A stretch of 64,000 bases of DNA from Hormiphora californensis (GCA_020137815.1 CM035358.1:6174466-6238465); one strand, 5' to 3'. Positions 10,361 to 63,833 are shown, numbered from the stretch's first letter. Notes: generated by a model not told the origin, from the sequence alone. Made by a program: numbers and translations.

Positions 10361-11587
10361 ATGACCGCTGGGGAACAGCCCAGTCCTGATTTGTCAATGA
10401 CTACACTTGAAAGTAGTACTACAAAAGATCAGCCGCGGACAGAAGGTCAACATTGTGTGATCAGGCCAGAAAAGGAGGAGACTGTGAGAGTGAGTAATCC
10501 TTCAGAAAAGGAGGAGGTGAGAGTGAGTAATCATTCAGAAAAGGAGGAGGTGAGAGCGAGGAATCCCTCTGAAGAACTATTGAGTGTTCTGAAAGCTTCC
10601 TACAATACAACAGAAATAGAAGTTGCAGTGGGGAATGAGAATGAGTCAGTTGAAATGGTCGATGATCCAGGAGAGCAGGTTTCAGTACATTTTATGGCAG
10701 AGAACGACATCTCGACTGATGAAATTTCCCCAAAAACCCATAATATTCTACAGGGGGACTCGGGAGAAGTTGTCTTAGAGGAAGCAGCTGTTGTCTCGCT
10801 GGAGCAGGAAATGGAGGTAGTTGATGAGGGAATGAGACAAACAACACCACCAGCTAAACAGCGTGACGATAAAATGGAAGAATCTGCTGATGATGAGATA
10901 TCGATTAAAACCGAAGATCACATCTCTGGAGATCACGTGATCTCATTGGACCAAGAAATGACTGAAGATATTTCCACCTCTACCGAAAACACGAACCCTG
11001 GTCATATTTCCACCTCGCAAACTACTGAAACCCCTGCTCATAGAACTGAGACTACTACCACAATAGACCCACCACCTAGTGATACGTTCTGTATACACTG
11101 CAGATGGACAGCCCCTTCTCAAAAGATCCTTCAAGTCCACCAGACATCCCAGCACTTCAAGGTCGCAAAACTAAGGTTCCATTGCCCTATCCACGGCAGG
11201 TTTAACGATTTTACCCGCTACTACGAACACTTCAAATCAGACCACCGTCTATCAGAATCAGAGTTATTTGTTTGTGCGCATTGTCGGGAGGTATTTCTAT
11301 CTGAGGAGAAGAGAACAGGACACATTGAAAGCACACATGCAGTTACTAAACCTGTGCGATGTGTTTGTATGATTTGTTATCAGACCTTTAATAGTTGGGG
11401 GACTTTGAATAGGCACAATAAGAAGGTGCACCCTGTAGCTACACGGGGTAAATATATCACCCTCCCTCTACCTTATGTAGTGTTGGAATGCTCTGTTTGT
11501 GAGATAGTGTGTGAAACTAAGGAGAGGTTAACAGATCATATCATGGAAGTTCATCGTGAGGATGTCTTTAATATTTCAACTATCTAA
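10361..11587 (+). CDS. C2H2 zinc-finger protein, single exon
   Basis: An uninterrupted 408-residue frame. The N-terminal 240 residues are acidic and low in complexity, with three tandem copies of a (S/P)SEKEEVR(V/A)(S/R)N-like unit at about residues 42-75. The C-terminal part holds C2H2 fingers. Clear ones are at about 243-265 (CIHC...H-x4-H), 303-325 (CAHC), 331-354 (CMIC) and 375-398 (CSVC). A degenerate one at about 270-292 has a single cysteine (CPIH). The spacing C-x2-C-x12-H-x3/4-H fits nucleic-acid-binding fingers, but the linkers are not of the TGEKP type. It is probably a nuclear regulator. I recognise no ortholog. The start is the first ATG of the frame, 44 bases after the hairpin element. 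Confidence 0.75.
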   Translation: MTAGEQPSPDLSMTTLESSTTKDQPRTEGQHCVIRPEKEETVRVSNPSEKEEVRVSNHSEKEEVRARNPSEELLSVLKASYNTTEIEVAVGNENESVEMVDDPGEQVSVHFMAENDISTDEISPKTHNILQGDSGEVVLEEAAVVSLEQEMEVVDEGMRQTTPPAKQRDDKMEESADDEISIKTEDHISGDHVISLDQEMTEDISTSTENTNPGHISTSQTTETPAHRTETTTTIDPPPSDTFCIHCRWTAPSQKILQVHQTSQHFKVAKLRFHCPIHGRFNDFTRYYEHFKSDHRLSESELFVCAHCREVFLSEEKRTGHIESTHAVTKPVRCVCMICYQTFNSWGTLNRHNKKVHPVATRGKYITLPLPYVVLECSVCEIVCETKERLTDHIMEVHREDVFNISTI

Positions 11588-11763
11588 AATACTACAGTAC
11601 ATAATATTGGGTATTTGATTTTATATTAATCACACGTTATTTTTATAGATTTGTTTTTAAAATTGATTATTTTTATACCGTTTAATTATCCCTTATGTAT
11701 TGCATCTATCTCCCGACTCCACTGAACACGCCTAAAATTATATCCCATTATATTTTAGACGCC

Positions 11764-14647
11764 ATGTCACTGTCAGACAGGATTAAAGGAGAGTTAGAGA
11801 ACTTCGGTCTGGAAGAACCCTCAGAAAATGTTCTTGATAAACTGACGGGCCTGTGTTCCTCCCTGGACTTGAAACCATCTGATCTGGCAGACCAGTGGAT
11901 GGCATTCTCTGTCAACAACTGGTAGGACAATGTTCCCTCTTGCTTGCCCCAACCAACCCCTCCCCTATGTAGTCTCTTTTCTCGGTCAACAACTGGTAGG
12001 ACAATGTTCCCTCTTGCCCCAATCAACCCCTCCCCTATAATGTAGTATGTACTGAACTCTCCCCCGGCCCCCCTCTGTTATAAAACTGGACCCACATCTT
12101 ATCTGTACTTGACCCACATCTTATCTGTACTGAACCCCGGCCTTCCCTCTGTACTGCAACCCCCGGCCTTCCCTCTGTACCCCTCCCACCCGGCCCCCGT
12201 ATCCCCAATTTCTGTTTTCATTCCAGTAACCTAGAACTAGACATAGATGGTGTAGGGAAATTTGAACGGTTTGCTCAGACGAAGCAAGGCAAGCCGGTCG
12301 TAAAAAAGGAAAAGAAGGGTGTATTGAATGCAACTACGAATATTGGGGATCTATTTGATGACCTGTTAGACGCCTACATACCAGATAGCTCGCCTCTGCG
12401 ATCACAGGTGAACACGTTATGATGATTATTATAGTAAACAGGTGAGTAAATATCGGATAATCAAGAGGTTCGGAAATTAGTTTTTGAGTATCTATTACTT
12501 TAAATCAGCTTTTAAGATTATTTTTCACACCCCCTATATAATTTCAGAAACGTCCCCTGGACAGTCCCAGTACGTTCAGAGTTTCCAAAGTGAGCAAGAC
12601 CCCGACTAGATCCAATCAGAGTGTATCAAGGCTATCACGTGACATGTCTACTGCAACCCTATCACCTGTTAACGCCTTCCCCAGTCAGCAAAGTTATAGT
12701 CAACGAAAAGGAACAGGTACAGATTTAGCATGAAATAACTAAGTTGCATTTAAATGAACTCTGATTCTCATCTGGTAATAGCTGCCACTGATTTCCCATT
12801 TAGTAACCTAAATCTAGGTAACCAGGGTAACCCCCTGTAACCATAGTAACACCCATCTAGTAACCCCTAGTAATCCCCATCTTGTAACCCCTAGTGACGT
12901 CTACTGTCTAGTAACGTCTAGTGACCCCCTAGTAACCCCCAATTGCAGGTGATGTGGTATGTACATTTAATGAGGGAGGTTTAGAGGTGGAGAACTTTAC
13001 AGGGTCAGGGAGATGTCCCGAAGTTAACCTCTCACCCTCAACACTTTCTACCAACTACCAGTACATGTTCCAGAAGGTATAAGTCATTGTTGTAAACTTG
13101 TTAAAGAAATCGTCGATTTAGCATTTTAGCAGTACTAAGAATCAATTAAAAATCGACTTAGAACTTTGAACGCCCAACAGATATATCTCTCACCCCTCAT
13201 TTGTTGAACTTTAAAGTTTAAAGACCTTCTAAAATTCACATTGACAGGGCGGGATAGGGTGCCTAAAACTGAGATAGCTACGAAACGATTATCATTTTAA
13301 CGCCTTCTATTCTGCAGTTATCCGCCAAGACTGAATCTCTGGATGAGCATCTGGAGATAATGACAGCAACACTGGCACAATTTCACGGAGGGGCAGAGTT
13401 TGAGAGCCTGTGTATTCCATCACAGGTTGGTCAACAAGAAACAAAAACTTAGTTTTAGGGGGGGGGGGGTTAGGATATGAAACTGACTTTTTCATCAACT
13501 TCTTCTTATTATTGTTCTAAATGCTGCCCTAATCTTTAACGCTGCCCTAATCTTTAATGCTGCCCTAATCTTTAATAGCGTGATTCCCCAAGCACTTGCC
13601 CCTGTCTCCAATTACAGGGTACTACCAGAGTTGTGGGTAGGGTGTGTGGAGAGGGAGTGGGTAGGTTAACACCCAGCACAGTCTGTCTCGAGGGAGGTTT
13701 GGAGGTGAGCCACGGAAAACGGACCTCGCTCGATTTACGGTAAGCTCAAAGAGATACATAGTTGTCACCATGTCCTACTGCTTCAGTTGAAGTATCATAC
13801 ATCATCCCTTGATTCTTACCCCCCCCCCCCCCACCAGCCACCTCCCTAGGTTTCCTAATTGCCTAAACTAACCCCCTGCACCCTCCCAGGTTTCCTAATT
13901 GCCTCAACTAACCCCCTGCACCCTCCCAGGAATGTGTCTCAACTAACCCCCTGCCACCTCCCAGGTCTCCTAATTGTCTCAACTAAACCCCTGCACCCTC
14001 CCAGGTTTCCTAATTGTCTAAACTAAACCCCCTGCACCCTCCCAGGAACATGTCTAAACTAACCCCCTGCACCCTCCCAGGAACGTGTCTTCCTATGCCT
14101 TGTTTCCAGGGCAGATCATTGCAGTTGAAGGGACTAACCCGACCGGCAGAAACTTTGTTGCAACCAAAATACTCCCATCTGTCCCTATAAAACAGGTTTG
14201 GGTCCAGGATATAATTCTTTTGTGCTGTTTACAGTCTGAACAAATATATCAAAGAGATCATCTCTCCATGAAAATTAAACCATTCTCCCATCTGGGCAGG
14301 GGGCCAAAGAATCGGACGAGAATAGCAGTGGTTTAACGGTTATGGGGGCATGTGGTCCCTTTACATCACAGGATAGTCTGTCCTATGAACCTCTCAAGGA
14401 TTTATTGGAGGTACGTGGTGTTATACATTATTAGGGAGTATAATCCCGGATAGCTCAGAGAGGTACGTGGTGTACGCAATAAATTAGGGGGTGCGTATAT
14501 TAATCCCGGATAACCCGGATACTGGATAGCTATATTATCGATAGCTGGTACGTGGAGTAGTGTACATAAACTGCAATTTTGTTTCCGGCATAAAATGAGA
14601 AAGAGAAAGAAAGATGGGGGGAGAGAGAGGAAGAAAAAACGAGAGAT

Positions 14648-14720
<73 letters not shown>

Positions 14721-16561
14721 GAAAAAACGAGAGATAGAGAGAGAAAGGGACCAAAAAACAGAGAGAAGGAGAGAGATTATTATTGGTGAAAGCTACCGTT
14801 CCTTTGAGATTGTATGAAATGATCGATTGGCTGTAAATTTCATGCAATCAGTGCTGAGACAATCTTCAGTTCTTTCAACATATATATATCCCCCTCCCCT
14901 TCCAGAAAGTGCGAGATGAACATCCCGACGTCTTGGTCCTCTTGGGACCCTTTGTGGACACCAAACACCCTCTAATTGAGAAGGGTGACACTGGAGACAT
15001 GACACTTGATCAGCTGTTTCAATCACAGATCTCTCATATCAGCAAGAATGTTCCTGATTATACCAGGGTAAGTAACCAGCATGTAACCATGGTGTAACCA
15101 TGCATGGTAACTGGGGACTATGGTTTAGTAATTAGTGACTTTGGGGCTTAAATGCATTCTATGGTCACTAGCAACCATTCTACTCTTTAACCACTAGTAA
15201 CCACTAGCATTCAATTGCTTCCTTTTTCTTCGAATTTTGATTGGAAAAGATTGTGAAATAACACTTTTGGAGGGGCCAGGAGCACTTGTAGAAATACACA
15301 GGAGGGATAAGGGGAGAGAGGGACAGAGAGAGAGAGAGAGAGAGAGAAAGGGCCATTTCTTGGAATTTGTTTTGAGAGGTCAATATAGTTATTACACGCG
15401 GATATACACATATTACTTGCGCTTATTGTGGGTGCTACTATGCGATCCTCCCTCTCTTGCTTCTATCCTTCTGGTTCTCACCGCGAGAAAAACAAAGCAG
15501 GATGAACCTCAATTTTCGTTGACTTCCTTCTTTGCACCCTCTTCTTACCAACAAATAATGGACCAATAATACCCCACACACTATCCCCCACTCCACTCTG
15601 AAATCCCTCTACTCTCTTAGATCCACATTCCACCACATTCCACCCCTCTCTCCCACACAGGTGATATTGGTACCATCTCAGCGTGATGCAGTGTGTGACA
15701 CAGTGTACCCTCAACCCTCCCCCACTACCACAACCACTCTACCACCCAATGTTACCCTGGTACCTGATCCGTGTCTGGTTCAGCTTGGAAATGTATCTCT
15801 CGCTCTAACATCAACAGATGTACTGTTTCATCTTAGTTCTGAAGAGGTTTGTTTGTTTGTTTGTTTGTTTGTTTGTCTGTTTGTCTGTTTGTTTGTTTGG
15901 TTGTTTGTTTGTTTGTTTGGTTGTTTGTTTGTTTGTTTGTTTGTTTGTTTGTTTGTTTGTTTGTTTGTTACTTTGTTTGTTTGTTTGTTTGTTTGTTTGT
16001 TTGTTTGTTTGTTTGTTTGTTACTAAACCATTGGGTACGTTGCTGTGTGGCTCACACCGTGACTGTGGTTGGGTTACGAAATAACCCCTCTAGAGACCTT
16101 CGAGCGCTGGCAAGGGAGGGGTATCTTCGTTACCAAGACATACTGTGTTATCATTACCATTACCTAGTTTTACCCATTTCCTAGTTTTCCTAATCCTGTC
16201 TATTGACCACATATTCTTCTAACTCATATCATTTCAGATGTCCCACCCTCCTGGCTCAGACAGAATGGGTCGTCTTGCTGGACACCTCCTTGACCAAAAC
16301 AACTTCTACCCTCTCTTCCCTGGCTCAGATGACTGCAATATCGACTACCCCCACTTTATTAAACACTGCTTCTTTGACCACAAGCCCGATGTTCTAGTGT
16401 TGCCCTCGGATCTGCGATTTTTTGTTAAGAATGTAAAGGATACTGTGGTTGTAAACCCGGGGAAACTGGCGAAGGGAGCAGGGACATTCTTTAGGATGAG
16501 AGTCAGGGGTGGGACTGGGAAAGTGACTGAGAGCACATATGTTAACGTGGTGAAGATTTGA
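11764..16561 (+). CDS. POLA2: DNA polymerase alpha subunit B (primosome B subunit)
   Basis: Eleven exons with matched phases: 11764-11921, 12227-12407, 12548-12716, 12949-13076, 13318-13425, 13618-13739, 14081-14195, 14300-14410, 14906-15067, 15661-15846, 16238-16561; 587 residues, against 598 in human. This non-catalytic subunit tethers primase to polymerase alpha for RNA-DNA primer synthesis at origins and on the lagging strand. The N-terminal helical domain is in exons 1-2 and a Ser/Thr-rich linker in exon 3. The OB-fold is in exons 6-7 (YALFPGQIIAVEG.NPTGR). The inactivated phosphoesterase domain is in exons 8-11 (GACGPFTSQDSLSYEPL, DVLVLLGPFVDTKH, ILVPSQRD, LTSTDVLFHL, DVLVLPSDLRFFVKNV, VVNPGKLAKG). 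It converges on FBP, whose stop codon lies 500 bp away. Introns 1, 4, 6 and 10 carry minisatellites at their splice sites. Confidence 0.95.
11910..12015 (+). repeat. Duplicated exon 1 end and splice donor (POLA2)
   Basis: The last 11 bases of exon 1 plus its donor and about 20 intron bases (GTCAACAACTGGTAGGACAA...) are repeated 74 bp downstream at 11985, giving two near-identical 5' splice sites at 11921/11922 and 11995/11996. Use of the second would shift the frame and hit the TAG at the first donor. The rest of the intron is pyrimidine-rich repeat. Confidence 0.85.
12790..12945. repeat. CTAGTAACCCC minisatellite before POLA2 exon 4
   Basis: Short units near 12-16 bp (CTAGTAACCCC, GGTAACC variants) in imperfect tandem, ending within a few bases of the exon 4 acceptor at 12948. 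Confidence 0.7.
13840..14082 (+). repeat. Minisatellite copying the POLA2 exon 7 acceptor
   Basis: Units of about 40-50 bp read CCCTCCCAGGAA(C/T)(G/A)TGTCT..AACTAACCCCCTGCA or the variant CCTCCCAGGTTTCCTAATTG. The true acceptor of exon 7 (CCCTCCCAG, exon starting GAACGTGTCT at 14081) is the last copy, so the array contains several decoy 3' splice sites. Confidence 0.85.
14594..14780. repeat. (GA)n microsatellite in POLA2 intron 8
   Basis: A pure (GA)n core at about 14656-14716 is bordered on both sides by the same word GAGGAAGAAAAAACGAGAG, suggesting duplication around the core. The Arg/Glu- and Ser/Leu-rich frames here are translations of the repeat. Confidence 0.9.
15847..16022 (+). repeat. 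(GTTT)n microsatellite at POLA2 intron 10 donor
   Basis: About 40 copies of GTTT with GTCT and GTTG variants begin at the first base of intron 10, so the donor GTTTGTTT is itself part of the microsatellite. The frame stays open through the whole tract, giving a Cys-Leu-Phe-Val tail if the intron is retained. Confidence 0.9.
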
Positions 16562-17060
16562 GGGAGAGAGAGTATTTGAAAAGAAAAAGAACTATCTTTT
16601 TAACCATTTTATTTGATTTTTGTCAGCCATATAACCTCTTTGTACAGATATTATATTCTTAATATTCTTAGCTCCACACCGTTAAAATATGCAGTCGTTT
16701 TTCTCACCATCCCGCGTTCTGGAGTCACTCCCAGTGAAGACTAGCTGACGCGCGCAGTTTTTGTGTAAAAAGCACAACTTTTCAGCTGACGCGCTTAGTC
16801 TTTCGCTGGGAGTTCCAGATCGAGTTTCAGGACACAGCATCTGGCTGGAATCGTGTCTTTGTACATAATTTGGTCATCGTCGGAACAGAAAAAGTGAAAC
16901 AAATCGGTTCACAAAACATGCAATCTTTGAAAACTAAAAAGGACACATAAACACTTGTGATAAACAGTTGGCAAAATTTAAAAGTAGGTGACGAGATTAA
17001 AATATTGAGGATAAACGATTCCAGTTCCACACTAAAAAACACTACAAGTCCAATATCATT
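16562..17060. other. 3' flanks of POLA2 and FBP
   Basis: The 500-bp interval between two convergent genes should hold both 3' untranslated regions. A GCTGACGCGC word is repeated at 16743 and 16791. A TTTATT at about 16606 could be an AATAAA signal for FBP on the minus strand. No extra gene is seen. Confidence 0.45.
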
Positions 17061-58848
<41,788 letters not shown>

Positions 58849-58938
58849 GACGAGATATCAACTAACATTGGGAATATTTTAGTTAGTTGAATAACTATGT
58901 GATTGATAAATATGTTAGTTAATCTGTTCGTTAATCTG

Positions 58939-59219
58939 GTGGCAGGGTGGTGTAGTGGCCAGTGCACTCGCCCTCCACACGCTAGGTCACAGGTTCGGGC
59001 CTGGACTAACGCAATGTCACCTATACCGCCAAGCTATGATTGGTAGAGACTCTTTCGAGGGTTTCGCAAAAACGGTGCATATCTAACCGATAAGGTTGCC
59101 TGCTTGGGGTGGCGCCCAAGCTATGCTGCAGAGAAATCTGTACCAAAATGGACCGTCGCTGAACGCCATGAGAAATAGGAGATCAGCACCACGGCATCGT
59201 TCCGACCTACTTTTTTTGA
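58939..59219 (+). mobile_element. tRNA-derived SINE upstream of FBP
   Basis: The head GGTGGCAGGGTGGTGTAGTGG has an A box (GGTGTAGTGGCCAGTGC, about 58949-58965) and a B box (GGTTCGGGCCT, 58992-59002) at tRNA spacing. It is followed by about 200 bp of unrelated body and a T7 run at 59211. ATCTGG flanks both ends as a possible short duplication. It begins about 90 bp upstream of the FBP start codon, on the opposite strand. Confidence 0.75.
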
Positions 59220-59813
59220 TCTGGATTATAAACTTGTAATTTGTTGAAACCACACTGCCCTGAGATCATTAAAATATGTTGCTTAATTTGAAAAATAAAA
59301 TGATATCAAATGACCGGATATATTCGATTTGCGTAATAATATTGGTAATTATGTACATCATTTCATATTCAGTAACCTCTAGTGAGGTCTCTGTGTGTGA
59401 AATGAAATGGAAATTGGCACTATCCTTGGTATTTAACACATTGCTCAACTGTTGTAGCATCACGAGCCATGCAGTTGTTTATTCCTGCTGTTCATAATAC
59501 TGTCGACAAAATAGTAACTTTTAGTCTACCATAGTAATTCGATTTATCGTGTGTACTATTAATGACCAAATTTTGATATGGGCTGTTCATCATTTCCCAC
59601 TGCAATGCGGTGTTATATGGTCCATCGCTAATTGTGATGCCTGTGGGTCGAAGAGGGTGGTGTGATTTAAGTTCGGCGCTAATTTACTTAATTAACCATG
59701 ACTCAGTTCAATTAAAATTCCTCTGTCCAGTTCCAATTATTCTCCTATGTCTCGTTTCTGTGTCCCTGTGTTTCCGGAGTATCATATGGGTATGTGGAAA
59801 CACTTCCCCATTA
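59220..59813. other. Intergenic sequence upstream of FBP
   Basis: AT-rich, with no exon recognised on either strand. Confidence 0.4.
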
Positions 59814-60137
59814 TAGAGGCTACAACAAAACGATGTGCTGTCGCACCGTACCATTATTGCCATGGTGACGAAAGGGGGTTTACAGGATAATGAGGTGATG
59901 ATAATCACCGCGGTGCGACAGCACATCTAATTAAGGGGCGTACTGTTACACAATAGTATTGCTATGGCTTCGTTTAAAGATCCTGTCATTGGTTAAAACC
60001 GTAAGGGAATGTGTTTAAACTATGATGTGCTGTCGCACCGCGGTGATTATCATCACCTCATTATCCTGTAAACCCCCTTTCGTCACCATGGCAACAATGG
60101 TACGGTGCGACAGCACATCGTTTTGTTGTAGCCTCTA
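59814..60137. mobile_element. 324-bp nested palindrome with four GTGCTGTCGCACCG copies
   Basis: Near-perfect inverted arms (59814-59927 and 60023-60137), ending TAGAGGCTACAAC and GTTGTAGCCTCTA with TA outside. Each arm itself carries GATGTGCTGTCGCACCG and its inverse around a 75-bp middle, so the motif occurs four times in alternating orientation. The spacer is 95 bp. Confidence 0.85.
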
Positions 60138-60510
60138 TACCCATTTGTATTTCTCCGTGTAAAGTGTTATATCACTCGATAGCTAGCCCTATTGTCCGTT
60201 TCACCAGCTTCTTCGCACGACTGGTGTGAAGAAGCTGGTGAACTTCACACGACGACTTCACACACTTTCAATGTTATAGTTTCCGGGAGTAGTTCCATGT
60301 CGAGTGTCACGTACCACGCTATAGTGTCTCCTAGTACTGTCTCTCAGTCTCAATGTTACAGAATAACTTCTTTCACACTATCGAATGACATGATATATAT
60401 CTTTTTATTTCTGCGGATTTGTATGGCTCCTTACTGTCAACATATCACTGACAAGTATTCCGTGCTCACATCTCTTAACACTGCAGTGTTGACTATCTCT
60501 ATACATACTA

Positions 60511-61881
60511 CCGTAAGTTGGGGTAACTTTGTACCACTTTTTAGCATTCTCCTAAAATAACTCCTTGTCCTAACCACACTCGAAAATTTTTGAACCAAAT
60601 AATCCCGTTCCAGACCCAGTACACCAGATATAACTAGTGAAATTTTCGGTCCCCTCTCATTTAATTAGATTAATTAACGTGTACTTTAGTGTAAGTGGAG
60701 TTTTAGGGCATGGGGTAACTTTGGAATCGGGGTGGGGTAAATTTGGACACATTTTGCAATGACAAATAAATGAACATAAAATGTTTAGGTTTTCGATATG
60801 AGCGTTTGTAGAGTTGCCTTAGACCCTCTCTGCACTGACTAGTTTAGGACCATATGACCAAAATTCAGCCCAATCCACGCCCGTTTTCATCCATCTATCC
60901 GCTAGGGTAGTGAATAAACAAGGATTTGGTCTATTTTATGGAGCTAAATCACAAACAACCGGCCTGAAACCCATCAAACTTCAGTAATTTGGGGTCACTC
61001 ATCCACCCTGCACTGCAGGGCCTGCAGTAGCTTGGTAGGTGGTATTGGCTCCCTAGGCGGCAGTATTAGTTCTTTTTACTGAATTGGACCGCCAGCAAGT
61101 GGTCCACTAATATGGGTACTGGCTAAATAAAGGAGTTTTGCTGCCTGTGTTCCTGCATAGATTGTCCACAAGAACTAATACACTCGCATAGAGGGTCAAT
61201 ACCATCTACCAAGCTACAGGATGGAAGAGTGACCCCAAATTATTGAAGTTTGATGGGTTTCAGGTCGGATTTCTGTGATTTAGCTCCATAAAGTAGAACA
61301 CATTTTCTGGTTTATTCACTACCCTAGCGAATAGATAAATGAAAATGGGCATGGATCGGGCTGAATCTTGGTCAAATGGTTCTAAACAAGTCAGAGAAGG
61401 TTTAAGGCAACTCTGAAGACATCAAAAGATCAAAACCTGTAGTGTGGGGTAACTTTGGCACCCCGTCCAAAGTTACCCCAAAATTCAAAATATGGCGGGG
61501 TAACATTAGCCACCCCAATTAGTCTCAATTAAAGTAATTGATCGAGTTTGAAAAATGGTGCCCCGAATTATTTGATCGAAACCCTTCCACTCTATAGAGC
61601 AAACTTGATTCGGTCATTTGCCCGGTCAGATCTATGGTACCCATTTTGATTTGAACATTTTTAGCGAATTTGACTTCAATTATGTTTGACCCTAATTAGG
61701 AGATAATTAGTAAAGGCTTGGAAAAAATAATTGTACCATTAGTTAGACATTTATGGGTCAGTTACTTGTACACCAAAAATTTTTTCCAAATCTCTCGTTA
61801 TCTGTTGGTAATTTTGGATTAAAGCCAAATTTTGAAAGTGTCCAAAGTTACCCTGCAAACCAAAGTTACCCCAGATTACGG
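60511..61881. mobile_element. 1.37-kb foldback element (CCGTAATTTGGGGTAACTTTG-like ends), TA-flanked
   Basis: The ends CCGTAAGTTGGGGTAACTTTG and CAAAGTTACCCCAGATTACGG have TA outside. GGGGTAACTTTGG words recur several times near both ends. The middle (60895-61325) is a large imperfect palindrome with GGGTTTCAGG and TGGGGTCACTC on each side. No transposase frame. Confidence 0.8.
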
Positions 61882-62765
61882 TATGTCTATTAATATTGCC
61901 AGTGCTGCCAGTGCTGCATATTGCTAGGCTTACAGCTGTGTTCCGCGACTCCCGTACGAGTAACACACGTGTGTGTTACTCGATTGTGTGCATTCCCTTG
62001 GGCCAGCTGTGCCAGCTAAAACTAGCTATTACAGCACATAATTAGCTGTGATCACTGACCTTACTCCTCCAGTGTAGGACATACAATATTTTTCTTTGTG
62101 AATTTCGGCCTTGCCTTGCTCGACCCTGACTCGCTGGACCCTGAAAACAAACATAATGGCCCCACATTAATCAGTGATCAGGGCCATACAAATAATTTCT
62201 TTACGGCCTGGTACAGATGGTAAATATAGAATCATTTTCCTACAAAATTACATTACAACGAGTGAGGTGTGCTCAGCTTACTCTAAACTTTCTCTTCATT
62301 TTTCAAGAAATTGCATTATTATGCTGGTTGTGACTAGTGTTTCCCCTAGTTCTCTTTGCAGATTATCAGCTTGTATTTCAATGCTAGGACCGTGACTTAT
62401 ATTCTATTGATTAAATAATTGTTGTTTAATTGAATTTATTTGTTGTGTAAGGCCAGGTAAAAACTATTTGGTCACGAATAAATGCGATAAAGTGCGATCG
62501 AAATCGTTGTAGACGTTTCAAGTAAACTAAAAGCAAGAAATAAGGGATATATATATCTTTCTACGTTGATTATCTGCCCAATGAAAGACCTTTGTTCTCA
62601 GTTTGAATGTACCAACTAATGATTTGCACCCAACTTTGGATCAAACACCCAGTGCTACCAGTTTAATAGCGCTTTAACACAACAGGAACAATAGTTCTAA
62701 CACAACTCTCACCATGTTTTAGAAACAACACATCTAACACAGTTCTCACCATGTTTTAGGAAAGA
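61882..62765. other. Upstream region of the GPCR gene
   Basis: It contains CCTTGCCTTGCTCGACCCTG (62109-62128), one of the dispersed 22-bp motif copies. Just before the start codon, CTAACACARYTCTCACCATG plus TTTTAG occurs twice (62697-62759). TTTTAG six bases before the ATG would fit a 3' splice site, so a 5' non-coding exon is possible. Confidence 0.45.
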
Positions 62766-63833
62766 ATGATATTCGGTAACGACAGTCTACACAACGTAAC
62801 GGGAGACCCAATATGGGATCCAATCATGAACACCAGTTACGCGTTCATTGTAGCCCTCTGTTTCCTTGTCTCCCTGCTCTTAAACCCTGCCCTGTTTGTT
62901 TACCACCTCTCCATCCACCTCTCCATCCCCTCACTCCTCTACCGGGTCCTCAACCTTGGAGACTTCCTAACAACAACGATACTCTGCCCTTATATCTTCT
63001 ACGGACTGGTCACACCGGAATTAGTTCCCCACCTCGCACCCGCCACCATATGGCAGCGCATCTACTCAGGGATCTTTGGGTTCCTACTCTTCATGAGCGT
63101 TAGTGTAACGACTGTATTGTCAGCTAATAGGGTGTACGCAATCAAACGACCGCTTCGTAAACTCAACTATCGGTCCGCAGTTATTTACCCTCTAACTGTT
63201 GTTGCATCCGCTGCAATGATAGTGATGTTAGTTCAGTTCTTTCTAAATAAGAACTGGAACAGATACCTGTACAGCACTAATCGACTGAAACTAATGCTTT
63301 TCAAGGAGGGAACTAACGAGATATCAAACTGGCCCGAGCTTGCTTATGCAGGGTGTTTGCTACCGGTAGCAGTTATCGGGTGCGTCTGCGCAGTGGTCAC
63401 GGGCAGAGAAATCATGAAGCAGAAGAACGTTTGTAATACCGTCTCAAAGAGAAATAACCGCAGTTCTATGACAGTGGTATTCCTTTCTTTAGGGATCCAG
63501 GCAGCCATTTTTCTGGTTTTTGTCCAATTTTTATACTCCCTGCTAGCACGAGATAACTACTCCTACGCTTCCCAGTATTTCATGTATGGAAATTCCTTGT
63601 TTTGTACACTAATCCTGTCAGTTATCAACCCGATTATCATTGCAACTCGCTCATCAGAGTTCCAGAAGTTTTATAGGAAGAAAGTCCTGCTGATACAGTC
63701 GACTGTCATGGCAACAACCGGAACCCCGGGAGAACAGAGGGTGGGTGTTGTTACGACCCATCACAAAACTGAGTTTGCTAAATCAGAAGTTATTAATTTG
63801 CGGCTTCTTGAAAAGAGGAGATCTTCTATTTGA
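62766..63833 (+). CDS. Class A (rhodopsin-like) GPCR, single exon
   Basis: 355 residues with seven hydrophobic segments at about 25-47, 58-81, 98-120, 138-160, 194-216, 238-263 and 272-296. N-glycosylation motifs NDS, NVT and NTS lie in the short N-terminus, outside the cell. Class A marks are present but altered: Asn in LLLNPALF of TM1, Asp in NLGDFL of TM2, NRVYAIKRPL where DRY..P is usual, and NPIIIATR where NPxxY is usual. The cytoplasmic tail is about 55 residues, basic, with Ser/Thr. The ligand is unknown; a lineage-specific orphan receptor is likely. It is a membrane receptor expected to signal through G proteins. The first ATG of the frame was taken; upstream is a possible splice acceptor. 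Confidence 0.85.
   Translation: MIFGNDSLHNVTGDPIWDPIMNTSYAFIVALCFLVSLLLNPALFVYHLSIHLSIPSLLYRVLNLGDFLTTTILCPYIFYGLVTPELVPHLAPATIWQRIYSGIFGFLLFMSVSVTTVLSANRVYAIKRPLRKLNYRSAVIYPLTVVASAAMIVMLVQFFLNKNWNRYLYSTNRLKLMLFKEGTNEISNWPELAYAGCLLPVAVIGCVCAVVTGREIMKQKNVCNTVSKRNNRSSMTVVFLSLGIQAAIFLVFVQFLYSLLARDNYSYASQYFMYGNSLFCTLILSVINPIIIATRSSEFQKFYRKKVLLIQSTVMATTGTPGEQRVGVVTTHHKTEFAKSEVINLRLLEKRRSSI

Noticed and set aside
15818-16184. Cys/Leu/Phe/Val-rich frames after POLA2 exon 10
   Set aside because: Translation of the (GTTT)n intron; exon 10 and exon 11 join cleanly without it.
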